A stretch of DNA of 64,000 nt from Cannabis sativa (taxonomy: Eukaryota; Streptophyta; Magnoliopsida; Rosales; Cannabaceae): assembly GCF_029168945.1 (NCBI RefSeq), contig NC_083602.1:28693323-28757322 (forward strand), read 5' to 3'. Both the position numbers and the translations under genes were made by a program. Shown here in pieces: positions 12,258 through 24,337 of this stretch (positions are counted from its first letter, which is position 1; each line of letters opens with the position of its first letter). Under the pieces are notes generated by a model, which saw nothing but the letters and a program-made list of their open reading frames with translations, was not told where the DNA came from and ran no database searches.

Positions 12258-12910
12258 CTATGGCTTTTGTATCTTGTTCATAGTGGTTTTGACAAGATCA
12301 ATCTCTGCAAAGAGTTAATATGCCTATATCCACTGAAAGTAAGGTCATCTCATTCGCAGATGGATGTACATTCAGGGCTGGATATGAGTTTTCGTTGTAT
12401 TCTTAAAACGATCACTCTAGATTTTACCTTATGCAAAAGAAATTTGAAATGTTTGAAAAATTTCATGAATTTCTAGCAATGGTGGAAAACCATTAAGGTA
12501 AGTGGTTAAAGATCTTGCGAACTGATAGGGGTGGAGAAAAAGTTAGTAGATATGCAGTTCAAAGATCATTGATTTGATTTTTGAATTATATCCAAACTTA
12601 CCTCCCCAGAACTTCAATTTGCATATTGATTGTTAGTTACTAGTCGTTGCCTAAATCCTTCTATATAATTTCAGAATGATGCAATGGTTGTATACTTAAT
12701 GTAAATCATTACTAGATTCATGAATGACTAATCGAAATCTTAAGAAAAGCTAGAACTGCTAACCTTGGTTTGCATGTTTGTTAGCTATTCTAAGTGATTA
12801 GGGGTGGACCATCCCATAGTCATTAGATAAGAAAGTGTTTGTTTAAACAAATACTACTTTTCTAAGAAAATGACTAAGTCTGAATATAAAGTAGCAAATA
12901 AAGGAGATAA
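12258..12910 (+). pseudogene. Copia pol remnant in E2: GAG-pre-integrase and integrase
   Basis: From 12258 the text LWLLYLVHSGFDKINLCKEL aligns with the GAG-pre-integrase pattern (LWHLRLGH.G..RI). The His of the zinc-binding motif is changed (LWH to LWL). A frameshift leads to RAGYEFSLYS.NDHSRF and then KKFEMFEKFHEF, the integrase core. LRTDRGGEK follows at 12515-12541 with the second catalytic Asp intact (12524-12526). IISKLTSPE near 12590 matches the IISQLTAPGTPQ segment. KVFV..NTTFLRK at 12832-12875 closes integrase. Stops and at least three frameshifts are present. E3 interrupts it at 12913. Confidence 0.75.
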
Positions 12911-12913
12911 TGT
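12906..12913. repeat. Left target duplication of E3 (gataatgt)
   Basis: GATAATGT is repeated at 34328-34335 on the other side of E3. Copia integrases usually give 5 bp. Here 8 bp match, possibly a 5-bp duplication extended by terminal slippage. Confidence 0.75.
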
Positions 12914-14813
12914 TGTTGGAAATTATTTTACCAGGATCTTAGATCTACTCACAAGTATGTTGTTTAAACACCCTAAATATGAACTTTCTAAAACGATAAA
13001 TTAAACACATATAAAGTTAAGAAAACCTTACATTGATGCAGCGGAATTAATGTCTCCTTCCACTCAGATCTCTAACCCTCGAATCCTTTCTGTAGCAGAG
13101 TATAATCAAGATCTGAGCCCGAATGTCCTTCTTCTTCAAGTTTGATCATTCACAGTCTTCCAATCTATTATTGAGTTACTGCTTGCTGTATGTGGGCACT
13201 TACTCTTTCACTAGGGTCGAAATTTATCAAGGAGAAAAGAGAAGAGAGGGTTTCGGCCAGGTATAGAAAGTGGGGAAGGCTCAGTTTTTCTGAAGAGAGA
13301 AATTTCTGTCAGATTACTAATGAAAGCATGTTATGTGACTGAGCCATCACTTTCTATTTATAGCCAACTACTAGGTTTAGGTTAGGATTTATTTGGCATT
13401 AAAATATTGAAAAGATTAATTTGAAAAACCTCATTTAAGTGTCCGGCCATGGTGTTATAATGGGCCTCACTTGATTTTGCAGTTTTATCAAATTTTATCT
13501 CTATTTTCTCAAAAATGCCAATTTTCCAATTCTAACCTTTTAAATGCCAAAACTAATTATTTAATAACTAAAATAGATTATTAAATAATATTGTCATTTA
13601 ATTTAATTATTAATTAGACATATAAAGTCCATTAATAAATAAATAAACCTAGAAACTCTTTTCTTTACAATTTCACCCCTGCTTAGTAAAAATTCCTAAA
13701 ATTAGACATAGTCTAACTTTAGAATCATAATTGATCAATCACGAATCAATTAATGAGTCTTACAAGCAGAATGTTCTCAACTAGAATGGGGACCATGGCT
13801 CTATATGCTGAGCTTCCAATAAGTGAACCAAATTTACCAAGTAAATTCCTACTTATTAATTCTTCGTTGAATCCACTCTTAGAACTTAGAATTGCACTCT
13901 CAGACTTATATAGAGCATATTGTATGTTCCACAATATCAATATACTATCTCATTTAACCATTGTTATAATCTTATTGTGATTTAAAGATCCTCTATATAG
14001 ATGATCTACATCGAGATGGGATTTCTTTACCGTTCTCACCCCTCAATGTATTTTGCCCCTTAAAACACTTAGCTACCTGTAAATGGTGTTTAGTGATCTA
14101 ATAATTAGTCAGTTAAACAAGAGCTCATCCATTTACTTCTATTTGCTAAGCTCGAAGGGAATCATCACTTGACTTCTATACACCAGTAGAAGCTATAGAT
14201 TCCATATTTATGTTCAGCACTCCCACTCAATCATACTATCATGTTCCCAAAATATACGTATCACCCTGACCCAAAAGTAGGCTTAACTAATAAATCAAAG
14301 AACATGAATAGCACTCCTGAGTTGAGCCTAAGCATATCAGGATTTAGATTCTTTTAATCTTAAGATCAACTACTGATATTGACTTGGAAAGATATGTATA
14401 ACGGTAAGTTTGTAATATCTTAACTTAGTTGCAATATCGGTCCAGTCCAATGTATACTCCATACATTCGAAACTAGTATACTTTACTAATGTCCTGGAAA
14501 GAACATAACACTTACTCCAAGTTTAAGTACACATCATCGCTGATTATCACATTAGTGTAAATCCAATAACACTGATGAAACAGGGACCAAAACTTTTGAT
14601 ACATATGATCACAACCACATTCCATTGTGTTGACGATACTGTAATTGTGAATAAACATATGATCTGGATTTAACTGATTTTGTGTGTATGAATGTAATAA
14701 ACATATTAAACCATTAGCATGTAGAATTCATGCAAACATCAATCACTTCAAATTTCTTATGTTGATAACTAATCAGATTGTAAAGAGTTTTATTTAGGGC
14801 ATAAAACCCAACA
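12914..14813 (-). repeat. E3 3' LTR (1900 bp)
   Basis: It has TGTTGGAAAT...CCCAACA termini on the plus strand. A PPT adjoins the inner side and gataatgt the outer side. A TATA-type site on the minus strand is at 13354-13362. Confidence 0.9.
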
Positions 14814-14830
14814 AACTCCCACTTGCACTA
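14814..14830 (-). other. E3 polypurine tract
   Basis: The minus strand reads GTGCAAGTGGGAGTT directly before the 3' LTR. The same string precedes the 3' LTRs of E2 (35538-35552), E4 (49629-49643) and E5 (26286-26300). Confidence 0.8.
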
Positions 14831-14889
14831 ATATAAAACAAACTGTGCAAATAGGTCAATCTGATGTCTCGATCTTCAGATCAAGTGTA

Positions 14890-16100
14890 GTATATTTGAA
14901 TCCACCCAAACTTCTGGAACTAGTTCATAAATACTCTTATGAAACATCCTTTACTATATGCTTTACTCATCAAGGGATACTGAAATCTTTACTGTTTTGA
15001 AAGTACATCTGAATTAACAGAAGACATATCTCTCATATTTTAAAATATGTAATTGAGATAATACAGTGTAGACTTATCTTCAGTGATATAACTTTCTGGT
15101 ATTTTCGAATAGACCAAGTTATAGTTCTTCTCTGGTAGAGCTTGAATTATTTTACAATGATTCCTCCACCCCCAAAGTAAGCACCATCTCATAGAAATTT
15201 CGAAATTAGATGATGAGATTAAAGACAACTGATACACAGTTCCTTAATATCTAACATATAGATCACTTTCATAAATCCTTCTTGAATATCTTCTAATGTT
15301 CCCTATTTGATTACATCTCAGATAGCTCCCACTCAATAGCAGATGTCTAGTTAAATAATACTTTTAACCTCTGATTGTTTGGAGAGTTACCTAGTTGTGA
15401 CTTTTGTATTAGTCTGAGTTTTTAAGTCAAGACTAAGTCATCAACATAGCAGACTAGTATTTGAAGTGAAAAATACATGCCAGAGATAAAGTAATCAAAA
15501 TTAAGATACCATCAAATTTTATGAGGATTAAGAATTCTTGGTTCAAGTCATTTGAATGGACTGAACTAGAGTTCTTTATCTTATTCTCATAATTCTGATA
15601 AGCTATACCTATCCATGTGAATGGTTAGATTTGCTTTTCAGTAGTGTTCTTAAGTACCTATCACAATTATCAACCTAATGAATATGGGTATAGAACTTTA
15701 AAATTCTCCCACTCAATTAAGGTAGTGTGAAACTTTAACAAAGAACTTTCAAAGGTATCAAACTTTTACTTACAACAGTAAAAACGAAATGGAACATACA
15801 ATCAAGATCAAGAATTTATATTGACAATAGCTGACTCATTATGTTACTTCCATGTTTAAACAAGATATGTGTTTCATAGGGAATTGTGGAATGTACTCCA
15901 CACCTAAGAATATAGAGATTATGATCCACCCCTAAAGGTTGTAAAGATCATGATTCTCTTAGTGTGATAGAGTTTATGTGGAGTTGAATACTATCCAGAG
16001 TTCATTAGATATAAAAGATCGTTGAACTGCATAGTTTTCTTAACTTTTCTCCACCCCTATCAGATCATAAGATCCTTTTATTAAACAAATTCTTAATAAT
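14890..16100 (-). pseudogene. Copia pol scraps in E3 (integrase motif, RT end, RNase H)
   Basis: Only fragments are readable. Near 16045-16075 the minus strand keeps the DRGGEK region of integrase (GATAGGGGTGGAGAAAAG). At 15285-15350 the words SAIEWELSEM and SNREH resemble the segment before Copia RNase H, where family members read VSRY..NPG.EHW. At 15040-15237 an open stretch reads RWCLLWGWR; a shifted frame gives VLTLGVEE, like the YVFTLGGGAVSW motif. The large central part of pol is absent, so E3 is non-autonomous. Confidence 0.6.
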
Positions 16101-16548
16101 TGTTTGAGAATTAACAATTATTGATAAACATAGAAATAATTTCTAGTGTTTATTTAATATAACTCTATGAAGAGTTGTAAATATTATAGAATTTGCATCA
16201 ATAATAAAAACACTTACACATACAAACATATAAATATTATGTGGTAATAATTGATGAAGATAAATTAAATGAAGCTCAATCTCATAAATTGCAATAGTGA
16301 ATTTCGAGAATTAGAAACTTTATTAATAAAAAAAAAATGTATTGCAACAATATGAGAGAAACAGTGATAAATATCCCTGACTAAAATTTGAAATCCAAAT
16401 TTTCTTTAAACTAAAACAATTAATTCAAAAAAAATTGAAGAGCTTCATCTTCATCTGGACGATTTCACCATTGGTCCAGCTTTCTCATCCAACTCATCTG
16501 AGTTCAAGTAGCTTGGCCTATAAGAAGAAGAAAAAAAATAAACAAAGT

Positions 16549-17454
16549 TTAGTCCAGAATCATAAATCCAATTGGATAATAATTCACTAAACTCTTAAAG
16601 TTTATAAATGGAAATACCTTGTTTCTTTGCAAGAAGTTTAGGACACTGGGGTTTCCAATGACCTTTCGCATTGCAGTAGAAACACTTTCCTTTAAGTGTA
16701 GCATCACCGGAAGGAGCAGCCTTTTTATTGGCTTTTGTTCGCTTCTTAGTGTTGTGCCACTTCCTCTTCGATTTGGGCTTTGAAGCAGATGCAACATTTG
16801 CTTCAGGTTTGGTCGTCCCATTACCATTCCTAGGATTGTGAGGTTTACTCCCTTTCTTTTGGGTCCTCCAATCAAATTTTCATAAGTTTGAAGGTCATTG
16901 ACTAATTCATGAAAGTCAATTTCCTTCTTATTCATGACATAATTTGATGTATATGGTAGAAATGCTGGAGTCAGGCTATTCAAGATAAGACTAACTTGAG
17001 TAGCACTGTCCATTTCAGCACCATGATCCTGGGCTTCTTGGAAATAACTGGACATGAGGAGAACATGGTCACGCACGTTTTGATGAGGTTCCATCCGTGC
17101 GTTAATGTACTTCTTAGTCGCGTGAAAGCGTGACTGAAGTGATGCCTTACCGAATAGCTCATTCAACTTCGTCATAACTTCAGCAGCCTTCTCGGTTTTA
17201 GAAAACCGAGTTTTGAGGGTGTCAACCATGTAAGAGAGCATAAAGTATAGAGCTTTGTCATTTGCTTTCTGCCAACGCTCATACTTTTCTTTCACAGCTT
17301 TGGATGCATTATCCCCAGGCACTTCAGGTGACGGCTCAGTCAAAACAAACGAGGCACTTTCTCCTATGAGAGCAATGTTAATGTTCTCATTCCACTTATT
17401 AAAGTTAGATCCATTCAGCTTGTTTTCAGTCAACAGTGATAACATGGGATTCAT
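16549..17454 (-). pseudogene. gag: Copia gag (UBN2 type), one frameshift from intact
   Basis: This is the structural capsid/nucleocapsid protein of the element. The start ATG at 17454 opens MNPMLSLLTENKLNGSN. The typical N-terminal gag motif (NG.NF.KW..N..IAL) is at residues 14-30. The UBN2 core follows to about residue 195 (LFGKASLQSRF at 100-110, and a LILNSLTP..LPYTSNYV run at 156-173). Near residue 200 (16854-16863) one base is lost relative to E5, and the remaining 100 codons are out of frame. In the correct frame the zinc knuckle CFYCNAKGHWKPQC (CX2CX4HX4C) is at 16645-16690. No protease follows. Confidence 0.88.
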
Positions 17455-17599
17455 TTTGACAAAACATAATACTACAAAATAATAGAAATCAACAAATAGA
17501 AATTAATAATGGTTTAACACAAAATCAATTCAGAAATTATAAGCACATAGCAAGTAGGAATGATATGAGAAAATACTTAAAAATTCAATCCTAAATAAT

Positions 17600-17950
17600 T
17601 TCCAAGGTTTTCAACAAACTGATATCAGTGTCCCGTTTAGGCGAGAGTCAAAGCTACCATCCATTGAATAGAGTTGTCAACTCATCTAAAATGTTAAACA
17701 TTCTAGCAACCTTTTATTCGATCAAGATTGGAATCCAGCGTTGTCCCGTTTAGGCGAGAGTCAAGGCTATTCTATCTCATGAGCTTCTACCATTGTTTCG
17801 CAATTTGCAAGTCAAATATGGTCGCCACCATTAGGGTGATCTATACCATATAAAACACTTACAAACCACTTATCATGCGAGATTAAACGGTGCGAAATTG
17901 CTAATGAACGTTCCTCCATTAGGGAGGATTACTCACTAAAACAAACGCGG
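17600..17950 (-). repeat. Conserved pre-gag block (E3 copy)
   Basis: The duplicated GTCCCGTTTAGGCGAG motif (plus strand, near 17630 and 17743) and both CTAAT-loop hairpins lie about 150-490 bp upstream of the gag ATG. Confidence 0.7.
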
Positions 17951-17959
17951 TGTAAAACC

Positions 17960-20900
17960 CACAATGGAGATCGAATATCTTAATAATAATAAAGCTCATT
18001 ATTTAAAATGTATTTTCTTTATTATTCTAATAAATAAATTCTCATTAAATTCGAAATTAAGAATTAAAATTCAAAAATAAAAATTTAATATAATATTTAT
18101 AAAATTATCCTTAGATGGTGATTGAAATAAAATTAATTATTTCCATCTTAGTAATAATCTTAAATATAAATATTAAGGAAATTAATTTAAGTTGAATTAA
18201 ATTAAATTAATTAGCAACTTAAAAATTTCCTTTGAGAATATATTTATTGAGTTCGAAAATATAAAGTATATAAAAGAAATATACTATTTTCGAAAATAAT
18301 AAAATTAGAAAAGTAATACTTAAAGCAAAAATATCACCTATCTAGATTTTCTTTTGACTAGTTAATTCAATTTCTAATAATATATATATATTTTAAATTC
18401 ATTTATTTTAAATTAATCAATTAAATGAAAAAATCATTGATTGAAGTTGGCCCAAGAATTAATTAAAATAAATAATTAATTTACAACTCAATCTATTTTT
18501 CAAGATAAAAAAAAAATTCGAAAATATTGCATAATTAAAATGCAAATTTCGAAATTGATTAATAAAATTAAGAAAAATATATATATTGAAAATTATTTAA
18601 ATTTAAGTTGAAAAATTAAATTTCAACCTAAAAATAATTTTCTATTTAATTAAGTGTCATGAAAAATCAATAAATATTTAAGTATCATGATGAAAATCAA
18701 CTTAGATATTTAGATTTTCAAGTTAATTAAATATATTAAATTCAAGAAATAATAATTAAGTGTAGGGAAGGCTTAATTATTAATTTCTATTTAATACTAT
18801 GAAAAATATACTTAATAAAATTGTACCAAAATTAATTATTTAAATAATTAATTTCACAAAGTATAATATTTTCCTATTTAAATATTAGAAATAATAAGTA
18901 GTATAGAAATTACTATCAAGAAAATATCTTATTTGACTAAGTATCTTTTCAAAAAATTTGAAAAATATCTAATTTAAGTTAGATAGAAAAAATCTAAAAC
19001 TTAAATAATTTCAAATTTAGATTTAATTAAATATCAAAAATTAAGTTGTAACCACTTAATTTGAAGATATCTTTTTAAGTTAATATTCGAAAATATATTA
19101 ACCTAAAAAATATCTAAAATATTCCATTTTAAGTTAATATTTGAAAAGATATTAACTTAAAAAATATCTTAAGAATCTTTAATAACTAATGCCTAGGATT
19201 TCTCAACTTGATTTAAAATTTAAATCAAATATTCAAATTTAAGTTAGATTAGAAAAATCAGTTGATACAACTAATTTATAACTTAAATAGGAATATTTAA
19301 TTAAATAAGCTCCAGAAAGAATCTTAGTTAGTTAAAATTCTATATTTAATTAAATACAAGAAAAATACAAATAGTTTGTCTAGAAATAATATCTAAACTA
19401 AAAGTGTTTTTCTTAAAATTAACTTTAAAATATTAAAATGAAAAATAAATTTTCATATATTTTAAAAGTTAATTATGTTGCTAATTCAATTTTATTAGGT
19501 CAAACTAATATAATTAACCTAGTACAGTTATTTAAATCAGGCAAATGGGCCTTCACAATTGGGGTAGTTCATGTGAGGGGGTGCGGGTTCGCATGTCGTA
19601 CCCACTTCTATGGCTCCCAACTCTCACACAAGGCCCAAAAGAGAGGAATTTAACCTTAAGATAAATAACTGTTATTAATTGAATAGGTCCAATAACTAAA
19701 TGGACCTAAATAAAATCTATCATGGTGTGACATTTTATTTAGCAACAACCTATATGTATCTATATTAAAACAAAATAAACATATAGGCTCACACAGGCAC
19801 ACTTTGGATGAATCCTATCATGTTGCTAGGTCATACATAGATGAAAGAAGATTGTAAATATACCTGTTACAAATTATTATCTTGACCAAGGGAGCCATCA
19901 GATCATTAGATCTGGCAAAAAGTAACCATGGCTATTTGCAATCAAGTAACAATAGGTTTTAAAAAACTTACACACAAGCTAAAACCACATACTCCTGCAA
20001 CAAGGTTAGCTGGATAGTTGGAAGTAGGATTTATTTAATTTTAAATAAATAATTTCGAAAAAATAAATAATTAAATAAAAAATATTTTAATTTTCAAAAA
20101 AAATAAAAAAAAATTTTAATTTCGGAAATAAAAAAAAATTAAATTTAAATTTCGAAAATAAAAAAAAAATAAAATTAAACCTACTTTTTGAAAAATTAGG
20201 TTTGAACCAACCTAAATATCATTTCAAAATTTGCTAACTACTTTTAAAAAATTAAATGTTATTTTAAAAATAAAAATTAGAAAAGATAAATGAAATATCT
20301 TATCAGATTTTAAATTTAATTTAAATAAATAAAATAACAAAATTTAAAAGTTAGCAAAATATCTTACATCTATTTAAAATTACATGATTATAAATATCTT
20401 ATTTTAAATTGAAATAAGGTCAAAATATCTAAAAAATATTTGATTTTAAAAAAAAATATTTATAAAATCTGACCTTAAATTTAAAAATAAGATAAAATAT
20501 AATCAAATTTAAAAATAGGATAGATTTTTAAGCAAGAAGATAGATACTAATTCTATTCAAATTCAAATTACACTAATATCTTGAATTAAATTTAAAAAAT
20601 ATTAAATTAATTCAAAATGATAATTAGAATTGAATTAGGAATAGTAATAGTATATATACAAAACTATACAAAAAATCGGAAGTTAATTCCATGAAAAAGT
20701 ATGAAAAATCAAAGAAAAACGAAAAAATTGTCAACTGTAAGGACAGATTTGCGATCGCAGGAAAATTTCAGCACAGCCCCGATTTTTTCAAATCTTCAAA
20801 AATTCATAACTAATTCAAATAAAATCGAAATTGAGTTCTGTAAAAGGCTAACTTGGTTAATTTTTTCCATACTATCCAATAAAAATAATTCCAGAGACAG

Positions 20901-21038
20901 AATCGCAATTATTTTTCACGAAAATTTACAAACACCAATCAATCATCAAATAACACTCAATACAACATGATACCATCCAAAAACAAACAAACAATCGTTT
21001 TAAAGTCCAAATTTTATGTAAGTAAATCAATTACCATG
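17960..21038 (-). other. E3 leader, AT-rich, non-coding
   Basis: No gene is supported. The TGGGCC island is at 19546-19637. Homopolymeric A/T runs are dense at 20040-20180. A 10-bp palindrome lies at 20750-20759, 280 bp from the PBS. Confidence 0.72.
20750..20759. repeat. Palindrome TGCGATCGCA in the E3 leader
   Basis: This perfect 10-bp GC-rich palindrome follows GGACAGAT. The same GGACAG word begins the large hairpin of E5, so the site is positionally equivalent. Confidence 0.6.
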
Positions 21039-21050
21039 ACTCTGAGGCCA
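21039..21050 (-). other. E3 primer binding site
   Basis: The minus strand reads TGGCCTCAGAGT, two bases inside the LTR. It is a variant of TGGTATCAGAGC. E4 has TGGCCTCAGAGC. Confidence 0.7.
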
Positions 21051-21052
21051 GT

Positions 21053-22427
21053 TGTTGGAAATTATTTTACCAGGATCTTAGATCTACTCACAAGTATGTT
21101 GTTTAAACACCCTAAATATGAACTTTCTAAAACGATAAATTAAACACATATAAAGTTAAGAAAACCTTACATTGATGCAGCGGAATTAATGTCTCCTTCC
21201 ACTCAGATCTCTAATCCTCGAATCCTTTCTTTAGCAGAGTATAATCAAGATCTGAGCCCGAATGTCCTTCTTCTTCAAGTTTGATCCTTCACAGTCTTCC
21301 AATCTATGATTGAGTTACTGCTTGCTGTGTGTGGGCACTTACTCTTTCACTAGGGTCGAAATTTATCAAGGAGAAAAGAGGAGAGAGGGTTTCGGCCAGG
21401 TATAGAAAGTGGGGAAGGCTCAGTTTTTCTGAAGAGAGAAATTTCTGTCAGATTACTAATGAAAGCATGTTATGTGACTGAGCCATCACTTTCTATTTAT
21501 AGCCAACTACTAGGTTTAGGTTAGGATTTATTTGACATTAAAATATTGAAAATATTAATTTGAAAAACCTCATTTAAGTGGCCGGCCATGGTGTTATAAT
21601 GGGCCTCACTTGATTTTGCAGTTTTATCAAATTTTATCTCTATTTTCTCAAAAACGCCAATTTTCCAATTCTAACCTTTTAAATGCCAAAACTAATTATT
21701 TAATAACTAAAATAGATTATTAAATAATATTGTCATTTAATTTAATTATTAATTAGACATATAAAGTCCATTAATAAATAAATAAACCTAGAAACTCTTA
21801 GAACTTAGAATTGCACTCTCAGACTTATATAGAGCATATTGTATGTTCCACGATATCAATATACTATCTCATTTAACCATTGTTATAATCTTATTGTGAT
21901 TTAAAGATCCTCTATATAGATGATCTACATCGAGATGGGATTTCTTTACCGTTCTCACCCCTCAATGTATTTTGCCCCTTAAAACACTTAGCTACCTGTA
22001 AATGGTGTTCAGTGATCTAATAATTAGTCAGTTAAACAAGAGCTCATCCATTTACTTCTATTTGCTAAGCTCGAAGGGAATCATCACTTGACTTCTATAC
22101 ACCAGTAGAAGCTATAGATTCCATATTTATGTTCAGCACTCCCACTCAATCATACTATCATGTTCCCAAAATATACGTATCACCCTGACCTAAAAGTAGG
22201 CTTAACTAATAAATCAAAGAACATGAATAACACTTCTGAGTTGAGCCTAAGCATATCAGGATTTAGATTCTTTTAATCTTAAGATCAACTACTGATATTG
22301 ACTTGGAAAGATATGTATAACGGTAAGTTTGTAATATCTTAACTTAGTTGCAATATCGGTCCAGTCCAATGTATACTCCATACATTCGAAACTAGTATAC
22401 TTTACTAATGTCCTGGAAAGAACATAA
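21053..22427 (-). repeat. E3 5' LTR, segment 1
   Basis: It begins TGTTGGAAAT next to the PBS and stops at the cataa target duplication of the solo LTR. At about 21795 it lacks 220 bp present in the 3' LTR (13661-13880). The deletion ends share ACTCTT. The minus-strand TATA site is at 21493-21501. Confidence 0.88.
22423..22427. repeat. TSD cataa, left copy
   Basis: CATAA flanks the solo LTR here and at 24309-24313. Confidence 0.9.
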
Positions 22428-24308
22428 TGTTGGGTTTTATGCCCTAAATAAAATTCATTTCAATATAATCAGATTTACTTATTAATATAGATCAGAAATA
22501 ACATTTAATGTTGCATGGATCACATTATTTATTTCATTATTATATGTACATAATGTATAAATTCATCTAAAACCCTTTTCACATACTTGATCCTGTTTAT
22601 TGTGCCGTCAATACATTGGAAAGTAAACATGACTATGTGAATAAAGTTTCCTAGATTTATCAGACATAGGGTTTTACTGATATGATAATCTACAACAGAG
22701 TTTACTTGCATTTGGAGAAGTGCTATGTTTTTTCCAGAGCATTGGTTAAAGTAAAGCTCAGGTTGGATGCATGGAGTATGCATCGGAAGGGACCAATATT
22801 GAACTTTGACTTAGATTTAATTAAACTTACCGTAAAATCTATTCAAGTCAATATCGCCTAGTTGATCCTAGATCAAATGTTCTTAATCCTGTTATGATTA
22901 GGCTCAATCTTGAAAGGCTATTCGTGTTCTTTGATTTGTTAGTTAAGCCTACTTTTAGGTCAGGGTGATACATACATTTTGGGAACACGGTAGTGCAATT
23001 GAGTGGGAGCGCTAGCATAAACATGGAATCTATAGCTTCTATCTGGCGAATAGTAAGCAAAGGATGATCTCCTTCGAGCTTGACCAAACGAACATAAATG
23101 GTGGAGTACTCATTTCACATAAGCTGAAATATCATTTATACGGGGTCAAGTGTTTTAAGGAATAAATACATTGTAGGGTGTAACGGTAATCTAATCCCTT
23201 ATAGTGTAGATCATTCATATAGAGGATCATTGATCACATTAGGATTATAACAATGGATAACTAATGATGTGTCTATATGGTGGAACATATAGAGCATTCT
23301 ATATACTGAGAGTGCAATTCTAAGTTCTATGCGTGGATTCAACGAAGAATTAATAAGTTAGTGAATTTTAGTGCTAAATTCTTGATCCACTTATTGGAAG
23401 CTCGGTTATATAGACCCATGGTCCCCCCACTAGTTGAGATAATATTTCTTGTAAGACTCATGTAATTTGTTTTGATTAATCAATTATAATTCTCAAATTA
23501 GACTATGTCTATTTGTGAATTTTTCACTAAGTAAGGGCGAAACTGTAAAGAAAGAGTTTATAGGGGCATATTTGTTAATTATGATACTTTGTATGGTTCA
23601 ATTAATAAATATGATAAATGACAATATTATTTAATAATCATTTATAATTATTAAATAGTTAGAATTGGCATTTAAATGGTTGAATTAGGAAATTGGTATT
23701 TTTGAGAAAATCAGATACAAAAGGTGTTAAAATTGCAAAATTGCAAAAACAAGGCCCAATCCACTAAGTGTATGGCCGACCACCTTTGTAGCTGTTTTAA
23801 ATTGATTTTTTCATTATTTTAATGCCATATAATTCAAATCTAACCCTAGTGGAATGCTATAAATAGATAGTGAAGGCTTCAGGAAAAACACTTCTTCTGA
23901 TTCAGAAAAACTGAGCCTCTCTCTCTCTCCCTATCTTTAGCTACCACTTCTTCTTTCTTCTTCCTTTGAATTTCGAAATCCTTAGTGATTAGAGTAGTGC
24001 CCACACACATCAAGTGATACCTCATTCATAGTGAGGAAGATCGTGAAGAAAGATCATCAGCAAAGGAGTTTCAGCATCAAAGATTCAGAGAAAGAGATCC
24101 AGGTTCAGATATTGATAATGCTCTGCTACAGAAAGGAATCAAGGGCTAGATATCTAAACGGAAGGAGTCATATTATTCCGCTGCACCCAATATAAGGTTT
24201 CTTAAACTTTATATGTGTTTAATTTATCGTTTTAGAAAGTTCGTATTTAGGATGTTAATAAACATACTTGTGAGTAGATCTAAGATCCTGGTAAAATAAT
24301 TTCCAACA
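22428..24308 (+). mobile_element. Solo Copia LTR (1881 bp)
   Basis: It runs TGTTGGGTTT...TTCCAACA with a perfect 5-bp duplication (cataa) and no internal region. A solo LTR usually results from recombination between the two LTRs of one element. It is closest to the E4 LTRs (both keep GCCTAGTTGATCC and the CT-rich stretch near 23915-23930). The TATA box TATAAATAG is at 23858-23866. Open frames inside it are not conserved as proteins. Confidence 0.93.
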
Positions 24309-24337
24309 CATAACACTTACTCCAAGTGTAAGTACAC
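24309..24337 (-). repeat. E3 5' LTR, segment 2
   Basis: This 29-bp stretch lies between the solo LTR and E5, matching 14510-14535 of the E3 3' LTR. It starts with the second cataa and ends with the left tacac of E5. Confidence 0.88.

Noticed and set aside
1..12910. True genomic palindrome or inversion event
   Set aside because: The right-hand LTR is cut exactly at the terminus of the left-hand LTR, as expected for simple insertion of E1 into E2. No rearrangement is needed.
19438..19653. 71-codon plus-strand open frame over the TGGGCC island
   Set aside because: The island is conserved as DNA in five elements, but the frame is not open in the others and lies in the leader of a minus-strand element.
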